Below, in pieces: positions 1 to 11,750 of a DNA stretch of 64,000 nucleotides. Position 1 is the stretch's first letter, and the number at the start of each line of letters is the position of its first letter. A program made the translations under genes and the position numbers. This DNA is from Penium margaritaceum (lineage: Eukaryota; Streptophyta; Zygnematophyceae; Desmidiales; Peniaceae). Where the stretch lies: positions 62,001 through 126,000 of the forward strand of contig SZWC01001510.1 of NCBI GenBank assembly GCA_023375785.1. The letters are read 5' to 3'. Under the pieces are notes generated by a model. The model made no database searches and was not told the DNA's origin. It saw only the letters and a program-made list of their open reading frames with translations.

Positions 1-511
1 TTTCCAACGAGCCCATCATGGCAAAGATCCAACAGTCGGATTGAGAGTTATACTCAAAACGAGGTCGGCCAGGGCTACACTCTTCTCTATGAGTAAGACT
101 GTCACCTTGTGATGACCATAACTCTCTCGTTTCTTTGTCAAGTTTAAAAAGTGGCATATACGAATTGTTGTTTTTTCCTAAGCTTTCCATTGATGCAAAA
201 ATATTTGCATTCCATTGGTACGTTTGGGAGAAACGCCGTTTACAAGCTGGCTGGTGTGAGCTGGAGTAGGGGCAGAAGCATGCCCTATTTTCAGAAGGGC
301 ATATCTTTTAAAATCCTCTGTTGATGACCCTGTTTTATGGGTCGATTTGAAAGGTTTTGAGCTGAATCTTCCAGTGGTGGGCTTTTCAAATTCCTAGTGT
401 GCTAGCCTCTATAGTCCATTTTCTGTCAGACAGATTTCTGGCTGAAGCAGCAGCAGAAGTAGGGGTAGCGCCACCACTCAAGGGCAGCGCTGAGCATCAC
501 CAAGGCTCAAA
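1..511 (+). other. 5' untranslated leader of element A
   Basis: Non-coding leader between the (unseen) primer site and gag. It matches, in the opposite orientation, the leaders of family 1 elements at 17178-17809, 29282-29903, 47281-47902 and 62336-62968. The last 100 bases before gag are the best conserved part in all copies and contain a repeated purine-rich motif around GCAGCAGCAG. Confidence 0.7.
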
Positions 512-1340
512 ATGGCAGCAACAGGCGTGGTAACAGCAGCCCTGCCCTTGGAGAGGCTGGAACGACGCACCAACTTCATGTTTTGGAAGATCCGTACCCG
601 CCTCCTTTTGGAGGAGACGAGCTTGTGGGAGGTGGTGAGCGGCGACGAGCGCGCTCTGCCTCCACAGGCAAAAGGCATCACCGCAGCAGAGGTGGTGGCG
701 GGGAAGACGCCGCAAAAGGGTGCAACTGATGTGGGTTCTTCTGCAGCTATACCAGCGGCGTATGAGGAGTGGAAGAAGAAGGACAGGCAGGCCTACAGGT
801 TGCTTGTCAACACCATCTCCAACCCGCATCTTCAGTACGTGAGTGATAACGCTTCTGCAAAAGAGGGGTGGGACACGTTGTGCAAGAAGTATGAGAGCAA
901 GGATCCTGCATTCCTCATGCTTTTGGAGGAAAAGATGATGGCGCTGAAAATGCACGGTGGTGAAGCGATGGAGGCGTATCTGGACAAGGCAAAGGAGCTG
1001 GCGAAGCAGTTGAGAGCGGCCAGCAACCCTGTAGAAGAGACGCGCTTCATCCAACTCTTGCTAAGGGGACTCCCAACCAACTACGACACAGTGCGAGAGA
1101 CGTTGGAATGCCAGCTGACTCTCGACCTCGACTTCATCTGCACGCACTTGGTGTAGGTGGAACTGCGTCGCAATGCAGCAAAGCGCAATGGCGGCAGCAG
1201 CAATGGCAGTGAAGCAGCTTTCATGGCCATGGACTCACGCAACCAGTAGCAGCAGCAGTCCGGGCAGTAGAGAGGCAAGAAGAAGGGCAAGTGCCACTAT
1301 TGCCAAAAAGAGGGGCACTACAAGAAAACGTGCTTCAAGT
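512..1340 (+). pseudogene. gag region of element A
   Basis: Capsid/nucleocapsid region of a copia polyprotein. The N-terminal part has the family motif FWKIRTRLLLEE and a UBN2-type gag core with LNTISN-like and LLRGLPTNYD stretches. A CCHC zinc knuckle (C-X2-C-X4-H-X4-C) is encoded at about 1292-1333. The start at 512 was chosen because all family 1 copies begin with the same MAA...PLERLE motif after the leader. It belongs to a broken element. Confidence 0.85.
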
Positions 1341-1357
1341 TCAAGAGGGACCAAAAG

Positions 1358-1450
1358 AAGCAGCAGCAGCAGCAGCAGCAGCAAAAGCAGCAATCTCCAC
1401 AGCAACAGCAGTAGCAGTCACAGCAACGCTAGCAGCAGCAGCAACAGCAC
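1358..1450 (+). repeat. CAG-rich repeat, gag-protease linker of element A
   Basis: A run of pure CAG triplets (about 1358-1382) followed by interrupted CAG/CAA triplets. In the gag frame it encodes a glutamine-rich spacer between the zinc knuckle and protease. Every family 1 copy has an equivalent tract of different length and purity, as expected of a microsatellite inside a coding region. Confidence 0.85.
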
Positions 1451-1459
1451 AACCAGACT

Positions 1460-3059
1460 CGCTTGCGCCATTTTGGGAACATGAACGTTGCCAAGGAGGT
1501 GCGCGACCGCCTCTTCATGGCGAAGTCTGACATGTCGCAGAAGGAAAAGGCAGATCTGGCTCGGTACAAGGACTTGGGGTGTACCAAGAGTCTGACGCAC
1601 CACAAGGAGTGGTTCACAAAGCTGCTCTCCATGCCCCCCCGTCCGATTGCTTTGGGTGATGATCGGGTGGTGCATGCTGAAGGGATTGGGATTGTGGAGA
1701 TGTGGTTGGAGACTCGTGTGGCATTGAAGTGGGAGTTTTCCATCGCGTGCTGTATGTACCTGATGCTGCGTTCAACCTTTTCTCAGTGTCCTCTCTCACC
1801 AACACAGGACTGTGCGTTGTTTTTGACGATGATTATGGCTATATCCTCAACAAGGAAATAAGAAAGGAGCTGGCCAAGTCCGTGAAGGAGGGCGACATGT
1901 ACCGCCTGCTCGGGGCGACTAAGATCCCGCGTGAGCAGAGTCTTGCAGTAGTGGTGCAGGCGACAGATGGCGAGATATGGCATGCGCGCTACGGCCACAT
2001 CGGCACGCGCGCCTTGCAGCAGCTTCAAGCAAAGCAGATGGTACGTGACCTGCCTACCATCTCTAACTTTGAGGAGTAAGTATGCATCGGCTGTTTGGAG
2101 GGGAAGCAGCATCACGAGGCGTTCTTTGGAGCACGGGAGCATACAAAAGAGGTGTTCGAGCTGGTCCACACGGACTTGTGCGTACCGATGCACACCCAGA
2201 GCTTTGGAAGCTCTAGGTGTTTTCTCACCTTCATTGATGATTTCAGCCGTTATACTGCTGTGTACTTCCGTTATACTACTGTGGTCCTTGGAGACACTGG
2301 TCTCCAAGGACCTGTGCTTTGAAAGGTTGACGGAGTTCAAGGCCATGGTGAAGAACCAGACTGGCAAGAAGATCAAGGCGCTGCGCAGCGATCGCGGTGG
2401 AGAAAACCTAAGCAAGGAGTTCCAGGACTACCTCGCAGCAGCTGGCATCAACGTCAGCGTACCGCGCCGTACTGACCATAGCAAAACGGTGTAGCAGAAC
2501 GCACCAACTGTACCATTGTGGAGTCGGCGCACTCCATGCTCCACGCCGGCCGGCTGACCCTCGACTTCTGTGCTAAAGCCGTGAGCATTGCGGTCTATAT
2601 CAAGAACCGCACTCCAACCAAGGCCCTGGAGCAGATGACGCCGTACGAGGTGTGGTTCGGCAAGAAACTGAGCGTGGGTCATCTCCGAGCATTTGAAAGC
2701 CTGGCGTACATGCACGTGCCCAAGGAGAAGCGGCAAAAATGGGACGCAAAGAGTGTGCAGATGCTGGTGATTGGCTACGACATGGCAAGCAAGGCCTATC
2801 GCCTCTACGAGAGGGATACAGGCCACATCATCATCTCCAAAGATGTCGTCTTCAACGAGAGCAACGTCATCGGCAGCAGAACCAACAGCTGACGAGACAG
2901 TGGGAGCAAAAATCCTTCCTGACCCAGTTTCTCCCGATCCTTCCTCTACTGTGAGAGTGGGAGAATCACTCTACTCTCCCATGTTTGATGTAGCAGATAC
3001 AGCAGCTTCATCGGCAGAAGCAGAGGAGGGAGATGTAGCAACACTAGCAGAAGCAGTTG
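1460..3059 (+). pseudogene. Protease-integrase region of element A
   Basis: Aspartic protease and integrase part of pol. The family 1 signature block with GDDRVV and YVPDAAFNLLSVSSL runs through the protease region. It is followed by the GAG-pre-integrase zinc region (WHARYGH), the integrase core (TFIDDFSRYTAVYF) and the linker with DVVFNESNVIG. The region stops at the exact LTR terminus of element B at 3060. Broken. Confidence 0.85.
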
Positions 3060-3797
3060 TGTTGGAACTTGAGAAGAGAGGGAGCCTTGGAGCAGCGAGC
3101 ATGTGTGATTAGAAGGGCATCACTTGTGCTCAAGAATGGTTGTTCAATCACTCAAAATGATGGAGTACATATAGAGCTAGAGCTTGGGCAAGTCAGCCCT
3201 TTCACAAGCCACACCATTTAGCCATGGAGGCTAAGGCTCACACACTAGAGTCTATAAACTCACACAAGGGAGGAAATCAGCCTAGCAATCAGGCTGACCA
3301 CTTACACACGACCTAAAGAGCTAGAGAATGCTCTCATGGCACACTCCTAGTGGTCACATAACCCAGAAACCCATGGAGAATCGCCATATGTCCATGGCTA
3401 GCACACAAGGTTCTCACCTCACCTAAAAAGTAAGGAGAGGTACCTTTATCCTAGTCAGCACACTCTGACAAGGCAATCCTAAGACCAAGGACCTTTTTGG
3501 ATATTTCTCCCATCAAGTCTTGACCCTGGACCTCTTGCCTTTTTCTTTTCTCAGGCTAAGGCATGGAGCCATCACCCATGCCCATCCAGACATCGACGGT
3601 CCATGACTCCCGAAACTTCGAAAATTCATATCTCCCAATCCAACCGTTGGATTGGCCTCAAACTTGGACTGTAGACATTTTGCCACTTCATCTTTCCAAT
3701 ATTGAAGTTGGATTGGCAATCAGAGCAGGCATCTGGTACTTTCCTGGAACTTGCTCCTGTGGACCTGAAACTAAGCCAGATGGCTCCTTTCCCAACA
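3060..3797 (-). repeat. Family 1 LTR (3' LTR of element B)
   Basis: A 738-bp LTR read antisense, from TGTTGGAACTTGAG to CTTTCCCAACA. It is followed directly by the reverse complement of the polypurine tract and by the end of RNase H, which identifies it as the 3' LTR. In sense, family 1 LTRs begin TGTTGGAAAAGGAGCC and end CTCCAGATCCAACA, and carry a TATA-like CTATATGTA about 120 bp from the 3' end. Confidence 0.9.
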
Positions 3798-3811
3798 ATC
3801 TCCCACTTTGC
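3798..3811 (-). other. Polypurine tract of element B
   Basis: Sense sequence GCAAAGTGGGAGAT directly upstream of the 3' LTR. The same tract precedes every family 1 3' LTR in the window. In LTR elements this tract primes plus-strand DNA synthesis. Confidence 0.85.
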
Positions 3812-6800
3812 CGCAGTCAGAGTGGGCTGAGTCCACATGCCTTCATGCAGAACTTCTGCTTCTCACGGGTCACTGCCTTGGTGCACAAATCAGCGACGTG
3901 CTTGCTGGTTGGAGTAAACTCCAGCTTCATAGCACCCTCTTGCACCATGTGCCTGATGAAATGATATGCGATATCAATGTGCTTAGTGCGTGCATGGTGC
4001 TCAAGATTATTGGCGAGTGCGATTGCGCTCTAGTTGTCGACGCGCACAGGAACTGGAACTTTTGCACTCCCACTCATCTCTGCCATGAGACGTTGGAGCC
4101 AAACTGCTTCCTTGGCTCCAAAGCAGAGAGATATGTACTAAGCTTCTGTGCTCGAGTTCGCCACGACCACCTGCCGCTTGCTGCACCAGCTGATGGCTCC
4201 ACCATTAATGAGGAACACATTTCCAGAGATGGACTTGCGTTCCTCAGGGATTGAAGCCCAATCTGCGTCCGTGTAGCCGATGATGCTGTTGTCATTGCCG
4301 TTGTAGGTGATGCCGATGTTGATGGTACTAGCAAGGTAGCGGAAGATCCGCTTCACTGCCTTCTGGTGCTCCGGTCCGGGATTAGCCATGTGCTGGCTCA
4401 CAGTGCTCATAGCCTCTGGGAGGTCCGGCCTGGTTGCCACCATCAGGTACATGAGACTGCCGACGGCGCTCTGGTACTTCTGCCGCTCAGCTGCATTTGC
4501 TTCTCCATTTAAGCTCACGATGTAGTGCCGCGTCTCCACCGGCGTGCCGATGGGTTTTGCCTCTGCCATGCCAGTCCGGTGCAAAACATCCTTAATGTAG
4601 CGGCTCTGCTACAGTGAGAGAGAGCGTGACTTGCGGTCACACGTGATCTGGATACCGAGGAAGTATGATGCCTCCCCGAGATCAGACATCTGGAAGCGCT
4701 CCTGCATGGCTTCCTTGAACTCCTACAGTGCAGACATGCTGTTGGAAAGGAGGAGCATGTCATCCACATAGATAATGATGATGAGGATCTCATGCTCATG
4801 CTGCCAGCGATACACACTGTAGTCACACTCGCTGCGCTCAAACCCCATGCACTACAACGCTGCATCCAACTTTTGGTTCCAAGCTCGCGATGCTTGCTTC
4901 AGGCCGTACAACGACTTTTGCAGCTTGCAGACTAGGTGCTCCTGGCCATCCATGACGAACCCCTCCGGCTGCTCCATGTAGATCTCCTCCTCCAAGTCAC
5001 CATTTAAGAATGCCGTCTTGACATCCATGTGGTGAACCTCGAAGTCCTCAGCTGCTGCATAAGAGAGGAGTGTGCGCACAGAGGCAAACTTTGCAACAGG
5101 GGCAAAACTTTATGTGTAGTCCATGCCCTCCTGCTGCGAGTAGCCCTTGGCGACCAGCCTTGCCTTTAACTTTTCCAAGTTACCATCTGCTCCCCGTTTC
5201 TTCTTGAAGACCCACTTGCACTTGATCACCTTACGTCCTGGTGGACGCTCAGTCAGCTGCCACGTGCCGTTGTCCAGCTGCGACTGTATCTCTTACTGCA
5301 CGGCTTGCGCCCAATCTACTGCATCCGGTGCAGCCATGGCCTCCTTGTATGATGTCGGCTCATCTGAATCTGCTGCAACTACGACGTTCATCTGTTCTGG
5401 TTTCTGCAGCATCCTGAAATGGCCGCGCTCACCAGGCTTGTAACGCACGCTAAGGGGGTACCTGCAACCTGGTGCTGGAGCGTTAGCGGGCGGCTGGCGC
5501 GGTGCTGCTGACACAACTGCTGCTGCTGGTGGTGCTACATCTCCCTCCTCTGCTTCTGCGGATGAGGCTGCTGTATCTGCAACATCAGACATGGGAGAGT
5601 AGAATGATTCTCCCACTATCACAGTAGAGGAAGGATCGGGAGAAACTGGGTCAGGAAGAATTTCTACTCCTACTGTCTCGTCAGCTGCTGGTTCTGTTGC
5701 CTCTTCACACACGATGTTGGTCCCGATGACGTTACTCTCGTTGAAGACGACATCCCTGGAGATGATGACGTGGCCGGTATCCCTGTCGTAGAGGCGATAC
5801 GCCTTGCTTGCCACGTCGTAGCCAATCATCAGCATCTGTGCACTCTTTGCATCCCACTTTTGCCGCTTCTCCTTTGGCACGTGCATGGGCGCCAAGCTGC
5901 CAAACGTGCGAAGATGACCTACGCTTAGCTTCTTGTCGAATCACGCCTCGTACGGCGTCATGTGCTCCAGTGCCTTAGTTGGACTGCGGTTCTTGATGTA
6001 GATCGCAGTGCTCACGGCTTCAGCCCAGAAGTCGTAGGTCAGCCGAGCCGCGTGCAGCATGGAGCGCGCCGACTCCACAATGGTACGGTTGGCGCGTTCT
6101 GCTACACCGTTTTGCTGCGGCGAGTACGGCGCGGTACACTGCGCCTTGATACGAGTTGCTGCGAGGTAGTCCTGGAATTCCTTGCTCAGGTACTGTCCAC
6201 CGCGTTCGCTGCGCAACGCCTTGATCTTCTTCCTAGATTGGTTCTCCACCATGGCCTTGAACTCCTTGAACCTGTCAAGGCACTGGTCCTTGAAGGAAAG
6301 GAAGTACACAGCAGTGTAACGGCTGAAATCATCAATGAAGGTGAGACAATACCTAGAGCCTTCAAAGCTCTGGGTGTGCATCGGTCCGCACAAGTCCGTG
6401 TAGACCAGCTCCAACACCTCTTTTGCACACTCCCCTGCTCCAGAGAACGCCTCGCGATGCTGCTTCCCCTCCAAACAGCCGATACACAACTGCTGCTCAA
6501 AGTTAGAGATGGTAGGCAAGTCACACACCATCTGCTTTGCTTGAAGCTGCTGCAAAGTGCGCATGCCGATGTGGCCGTAGCGCGCATGCCACATCTCACC
6601 ATCTGTCGCCTGCACCACTGCTGCAAGACTCTGCTCACCCGGGATCTTGGTCGCCCCCAGCAGGCGGTACATGTCGCCCTCCTTCACCGACTTGGCCAAC
6701 TCCTCTCCTGTTTCCTTGTTGAGGATATAGCCATAGTCATCATCGAAGACAACGCGCAGTCCTGTGTTGGTGAGAGAGGACACTGAGAGAAGGTTGAACG

Positions 6801-7380
6801 CAGCATCAGGCACATACAGCACGCCATGGAAAACTCCCACTTCAATNCCGTAGCGCGCATGCCACATCTCACCATCTGTCGCCTGCACCACTGCTGCAAG
6901 ACTCTGCTCACCCGGGATCTTGGTCGCCCCCAGCAGGCGGTACATGTCGCCCTCCTTCACCGACTTGGCCAACTCCTCTCCTGTTTCCTTGTTGAGGATA
7001 TAGCCATAGTCATCATCGAAGACAACGCGCAGTCCTGTGTTGGTGAGAGAGGACACTGAGAGAAGGTTCAACGCAGCATCAGGTACATACAGCACGCCAT
7101 GGAAAACTCATACTTCAATGCCACGCGGGGTCTCCAACCACATCTCCACAATCCTTATCCCCTCAGCATACACCACCCAATCATCACCCAAAGCAATTGG
7201 ACGGGGGGGAATGGAGAGCAGTTGCGTGAACCACTCCTTGTGGTGCGTCACACTCTTGGTACACTCTGAGTCCTTGTACCACGCCAGATCCGCCTTTTCC
7301 TTCTGCGACATGTCAGACTTCGCCATGAAGAGGCGGTCGCGCACCTCCTTGGAAACATTCATGTTGCCAAAATGGCGCAT
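3812..7380 (-). pseudogene. pol region (protease-integrase-RT-RNase H) of element B
   Basis: Read right to left: protease (GVFHGVLYVPDAA block near 7100), GAG-pre-integrase and integrase (about 5950-6800), linker (about 5400-5700), reverse transcriptase (about 4590-5390) with the YVDDM catalytic motif near 4756-4770, and RNase H (about 3815-4580) with IDIAYHFIRHMV-type ending. Domain order PR-IN-RT-RH places it in Ty1/copia. A single-N joint at 6847 is flanked by a duplicated stretch. Broken. Confidence 0.85.
6847..6847. other. Assembly joint (single N)
   Basis: One unresolved base. The sequence from 6848 repeats that starting at about 6575, so about 270 bp is present twice in direct order on the two sides. 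This is what an unmerged overlap of two contigs looks like. Confidence 0.85.
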
Positions 7381-7384
7381 GCCA

Positions 7385-7483
7385 GTCTGAATCTGCTGCT
7401 GCTCCTGCTGCTGGCGTTGCTGTGACTCCTGCTGCTGTTGCTGTGGAGATTGCTGCTTTTGCTACTGCTGCTGTTGCTGCTCC
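7385..7483 (-). repeat. CTG/CAG-rich repeat, gag-protease linker of element B
   Basis: CTG-rich triplets on the plus strand, encoding glutamine-rich sequence on the minus strand between the zinc knuckle and the protease. Equivalent to the tract at 1358-1450. Confidence 0.85.
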
Positions 7484-8322
7484 TTCTGGTCCCTCTTGAA
7501 CTTAAAGCACTCTTTCTTGTAGTGCCCCTCTTTCTGGCAATAGTGGCACTTGCCCTCCTTCTTGCCTCTCTGCTGCCCGGACTGCTGCAGCTGCTGGTTG
7601 CGTGAGCCCATGGCCATGAAAGCTGCTTCACTGCTGCTGCCGCCATAGTGCTTTGCTGCATTGCAACGCAATTCCACCTGCACCAGGTGTGTGCAAATGA
7701 AGTCGAGGTCGAGAGTTGGCTGGCACTCTAGCGTCTCTCGTACTGTATCGTAGTTGGTTGGGAGTCCCCTCAGCAAGAGGTGGATGAAGCGCGTCTCTTC
7801 CACAGGGTTGCCGGCCGCTCTCAGCTGCTTCGCCAACTCCTTTGCCCTGTCTAGATACGCCTCCATCCCTTCACCACCCTGCATTTTCAGCGCCATCATC
7901 TTTTCCTCTAAAAGTAAGAGGAATGCAGGATCCTTGCTCTCATACTTCTTGCACAACGTGTCCCACCCCTCCTTTGCAGTAGCCTTGTCACTCACGTACT
8001 GAAGATGCGGGTTGGAGATGGTGTTAACGAGCAACGTGTAGGCCTGCCTGTCCTTCTTTTTCCACTCCTTGTATGTCGCTGGTACAGCTGCAGAAGAACC
8101 CGCATCAGCTGCACCCTTTTGCAGCGTCTTCCTTGCCACCACTTGCGCTGCGATGATGCCTTTTGCCTGTGGAACTGGATCCGGCTCGTCGCCGCTCACC
8201 ACCTCCCACAAGCCCCTCTCCTCCAAAAGGAGGCGGGTACGGATCTTCCAAAACGTGAAGTTGGCGCCTCCCTCCAGCCTCTCCAAAGGCTGGGCTGCTA
8301 TCATAACGCCAGCTGCTGCCAT
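7484..8322 (-). pseudogene. gag region of element B
   Basis: Long and comparatively well preserved gag. It starts with MAAAGV, continues through PLERLEGGANFTFWKIRTR, the LCKKYESKDPAF block and LLLRGLPTNYDTV, and ends in a CCHC knuckle (CHYCQKEGHYKKEC, about 7507-7548). It is the best single view of the family 1 gag core in the window, although the element as a whole is broken. Confidence 0.9.
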
Positions 8323-8419
8323 TTTGAGCCTTGGTGATGCTTAGCGCTGCCCTTGGATGGCGGCACTACCCCTGCTTCTGCTGTAGCTTCTGCCAGAAAT
8401 CTGTCTGACAGAAAATGGA

Positions 8420-9353
8420 CTTTACGGTCCAAGTTTGAGGCTGATCCAACGGTGGGATTGGGAGATATGAGTTTTTGTAGTTTCTGGGGTCATCGATCGT
8501 CGATATCTGGGTGACCATGGGCAATGGCTCCATGCCTTAGCCTGAGAAAGGAAAAAGGCAAGAGGTCCAGGGTCAAGACCTGATGGGAGAAATATCCAAA
8601 AAGGTCCTTGGTCTTAGGATTGCCTTGTCAGAGTGTGCTGACTAAGATAAAGGTACCTCTCCTTACTTTTTAGGTGAGGTGAGATCCTTGTGTACTAGTC
8701 ATGGACACATGGCAATTCTCCATGGGTTTGTGGGTTATGTGACCATTAGGAGTGTGCCATGAGAGCATTCTCCATCTCTCTAGGTCGTGTGTGAGTGGTC
8801 TGCCTGATTGGTAGGCTGATTTCCTCTCTTGTGTGAGATTATTGACTCTAGTCTGTGAGCCTTAGCCTCCATGGCTAAGTGGTGTGGCTTGTGAGAGGGC
8901 TGACTTGCCCAAGCTCTAGCTCTATATGTACTCCATCATNCTTGTCAGAGTGTGCTGACTAGGATAAAGGTACCTCTCCTTACTTTTTAGGTGAGGTGAG
9001 ATCCTTGTGTACTAGTCATGGACACATGGCAATTCTCCATGGGTTTGTGGGTTATGTGACCATTAGGAGTGTGCCATGAGAGCATTCTCCATCTCTCTAG
9101 GTCGTGTGTGAGTGGTCTGCCTGATTGGTAGGCTGATTTCCTCTCTTGTGTGAGATTATTGACTCTAGTCTGTGAGCCTTAGCCTCCATGGCTAAGTGGT
9201 GTGGCTTGTGAGAGGGTTGACTTGCCCAAGCTCTAGCTCTATATGTACTCCACCATTTTGAGTGATTGAACAACCATTCTTCAGCACAAGTGATGCCCTT
9301 CCAATCACACATGCTCGCTGCTCCAAGGTTCCCTCTCTCCTCAAGTTCCAACA
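8420..9353 (+). repeat. Family 1 LTR fragment in sense orientation, right end of insert B
   Basis: Starts inside the LTR at TACGGTCCAAG and runs to the exact U5 terminus TTCCAACA at 9353. It is joined on its left to the leader of element B at a point where both sequences share AAAATG. A single N at 8940 is flanked by a direct repeat of about 315 bp (8624-8939 and 8941-9256), so the true length is probably about 620 bp. Confidence 0.8.
8940..8940. other. Assembly joint (single N)
   Basis: Sequence after the N repeats sequence starting at about 8624. The two copies are almost identical over about 315 bp, so the repeat is likely an unmerged contig overlap inside the LTR. Confidence 0.85.
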
Positions 9354-10993
9354 CGGAGGTACCCTCTCAGGGCGCGCTACAAGCCTGGTGAGCGCGGGCA
9401 TTTTTGGATGCTCCAGAAACCAGATCACATGAACGTCGCAGTTGCAGCAGACTCTGATGAGCACACGTCGTACAAGGCGTCATCAAATGCTGCAGATTGG
9501 GGACAAGCCGTGCAGCAGGAGATACAGTCGCAGCTGGACAACGGCACGTGGGAGCTGACAGAGCGTCCACCTGGACTTAAGGTGATCAAGTGCAAATGGG
9601 TCTTCAAGAAGAAGCGGGGAGCAAATGGTAACCTGGAAAAGTACAAGGCAAGGCTGGTCGCCAAGGGCTATCGTTGCAGGAGGGCATTCACTACACGGAA
9701 ACTTTTGCCCCTGTTGCAAAGTTTCCCTCTGTGCACACGCTTCTCTCTTATGCAGCAGCTGAGGACTTTGAGGTTCACAACATGGATGTCAAGACGGCAT
9801 TCTTGAATGGTGACTTGGAGGAGGAGGTTTACATGGAGCAGCCGGAGGGGTTTGTCATGGATGGCTAGGAGCACCTGGTTTGCAAGCTGCAGAAGTCGCT
9901 ATACGGCCTCAAGCAAGCGTCACGTGCTTGGAACAAGAAGTTGGATGCGGCGTTGCAGTGCATGGAGTTTGAGCGCAGCGAGTGTGACTATAGCGTGTAT
10001 CGCTGGCAGCATGAGCATGAGATCCTCGTCGTCATTGTCTATGTAGATGACATGCTCCTCCTTTCCAATAGCATGTGTATACTGCAAGAGTTCAAGGAAG
10101 CCATGCACGAGCGCTTCCAGATGTCTGATCTCGGGGAGGCATCATTCTTCCACGGTATTCGAATCATGCGTGACCGCAAGTCACGCTCTCTCTCGTTGCA
10201 ACAGAGCCGCTGCATTAAGGATGTTTTGCAGTGGTTTGGCATGGCAGAGGCAAAACCCATCGGCACGCAGCTGGAGACGCGGCAGTACCTCGTGAGCTTC
10301 AATGGAGAAGTAGATGCAACCAAGCCGCAGAAGCACTAGAGCGCCGTCGGCAGTCTCATGTACCTGATGGTGGCAACCAGGCTGGACCTCGCACAGGCTG
10401 TGAGCACTGTGAGCAATCACATGGCTAATCCCGGAGCGGAGCACAAGAAGGCAGTGAAGCGGATCTTTCGCTACCTTGCTGGTACCATCAACGTCGGCAT
10501 CACCTACAACGGCAACGACAACATCACCATCGGCTACACAGATGCAGATTGGGCTACAAATCCTGAGACCCGCAAGTCCATCTCTGGACATGTATTTCTC
10601 ATGAATGGAGGTGCCATCAGCTGGTGCAGCAAGTGGCAGGTGGTCGTGGCCAACTCGAGTACAGAAGCTGAGGACGTATCTCTCAGCTTTAGAGCCAAGG
10701 AAGTAGTTTGGCTCCAGCGTCTCATGGCAGAGATGAGTGGGAGTGCAGCAGTTCCAGTTCCTGTGCGCGTGTATAACCAGAGCGCAATCGCACTCGCCAA
10801 GAATCTTGAGCACCATGCACGCACCAAGCACATTGACATCGCATATCATTTCATCAGGCACATGGTGCAGGAGGGTACTATCATGCTGGAGTTTACTCCA
10901 ACCAGTAAGCAGGTTGCTGATTTCTGTACCAAGCCGTTGCCTCGTGAGAAGCAGCAGCTCTGCATGAAGGCATGTGGACTCAACCCACTCTGA
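9354..10993 (+). pseudogene. Reverse transcriptase-RNase H region of element A
   Basis: Plus-strand pol that resumes element A. It begins with the RYKPGERGHF segment at the end of the linker, continues through the RT core (CKWVFKKKRG, DVKTAFLNGDLEEE, YVDDM at 10040-10054) and RNase H (YTDADWA, SISGHVFLMNGGAISWCS, KHIDIAYHFIRHMV), and ends with QLCMKACGLNPL. The RNase H part is among the better preserved copies in the window. Broken. Confidence 0.88.
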
Positions 10994-10999
10994 CTGCGG

Positions 11000-11012
11000 C
11001 AAAGTGGGAGAT
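11000..11012 (+). other. Polypurine tract of element A
   Basis: CAAAGTGGGAGAT directly before the TGTTGG start of the 3' LTR. Confidence 0.85.
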
Positions 11013-11750
11013 TGTTGGGAAAGGACCCATCCGGCTCTATTTCAGTTCCACAAGAGCAAGTTCTAAGAAAGTACCAGATGCCTGCTCCGATCGTCGATCT
11101 GACTTCACCATTGGAAAAATCAGGTAGAAAAATGTCTCCAATCCAAAATTGAGGCCGATCCATCAGTCAGACTGGGAGATACGAGTTTTTGTAGTTTCCG
11201 GGGTCATCGACAGCCGATATCCGGGTGACCATGGGCAATGGCTCCATGCCTTAGCCTGAGAAAAGAAAAAGGCAAGTGTTCCAGGGTCAAGACCTAATGG
11301 GAGAAATATCCAAAAAGGTCCTTGGTCTTAGGATTGCCTTGTCATAGTGTGCCGACTAGGATAAAGGTACCTTTCCTTACCTTTTAGGTGAGGTGAGATC
11401 CTTGTGTGCTAGCCATGGACACATGGCCATTCTCCATGGGTTTGTGGGTTATGTGACCACTAGGAGTGTGCCTTGAGAGCATTCTCTAGCTCTCTAGGTC
11501 GTGTGTGAGTGGTCAGCCTGATTGCTAGGCTGATTTCCTCCCTTGTGTGAGATTATGGACTCTAGTGTGTGAGCCTTAGCCTCCATGATTAAGTGGCATG
11601 GCTTGTGAGAGGGCTGACTTGCCCAAGCTCTAGCTCTATATGTACTCCATCATTTTGAGTGATTCAACAACCATTCTTCAACACAAGTGATGCCCTTCCA
11701 ATCACACATGCTCGCTGCTCCAAGGCTCCCTCTCTCCTCCAGATCCAACA
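11013..11750 (+). repeat. Family 1 LTR (3' LTR of element A)
   Basis: Complete 738-bp LTR in sense orientation, TGTTGGGAAAGGACCC to CCAGATCCAACA. The polypurine tract precedes it. It ends exactly at 11750, where a minus-strand integrase fragment begins, so element A appears to be inserted in an older minus-strand copia copy. Confidence 0.9.

Larger units (their letters stand above)
3060..9353 (-). mobile_element. Family 1 Ty1/copia element B, inserted in A, with inverted LTR ends
   Basis: Minus-strand copia element between the two parts of element A. From left to right: a full antisense LTR (3060-3797), polypurine tract, RNase H, reverse transcriptase, integrase, protease, gag, a short leader, and then an LTR piece in the opposite (sense) orientation (about 8420-9353). 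Both outer ends are therefore U5-type LTR termini, unlike a normal provirus with U3 at one end and U5 at the other. The flanks (cagttg before, cggag after) show no target-site duplication. The coding region is broken, with roughly ten breaks, and it contains one assembly joint. Confidence 0.75.
1..11750 (+). mobile_element. Family 1 Ty1/copia element A, interrupted by element B
   Basis: Plus-strand copia element seen as two parts, 1-3059 and 9354-11750, with element B between them. The left part holds the 5' untranslated leader, gag, protease, integrase and the start of the variable linker before reverse transcriptase. The right part starts at the end of that linker and carries reverse transcriptase, RNase H, a polypurine tract and the 3' LTR. 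The 5' LTR and primer site lie to the left of the window. That the two parts were one element is inferred from strand, family and nearly continuous domain order. The element is broken, with roughly ten or more breaks. Confidence 0.85.

Noticed and set aside
497-1054. Minus-strand open frame of 185 residues
   Set aside because: Complement of gag of element A. Similar frames recur opposite gag in B, D, G and I because the DNA is conserved, not because a protein is.
5962-6786. Long plus-strand open frame of 274 residues
   Set aside because: It is the complement of the integrase of element B. The minus strand carries conserved integrase motifs and the plus frame has none.
8624-9256. Biological tandem duplication inside an LTR
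   Set aside because: The repeat unit starts exactly after an N, and the same happens at the other N positions, so an assembly overlap explains it better.
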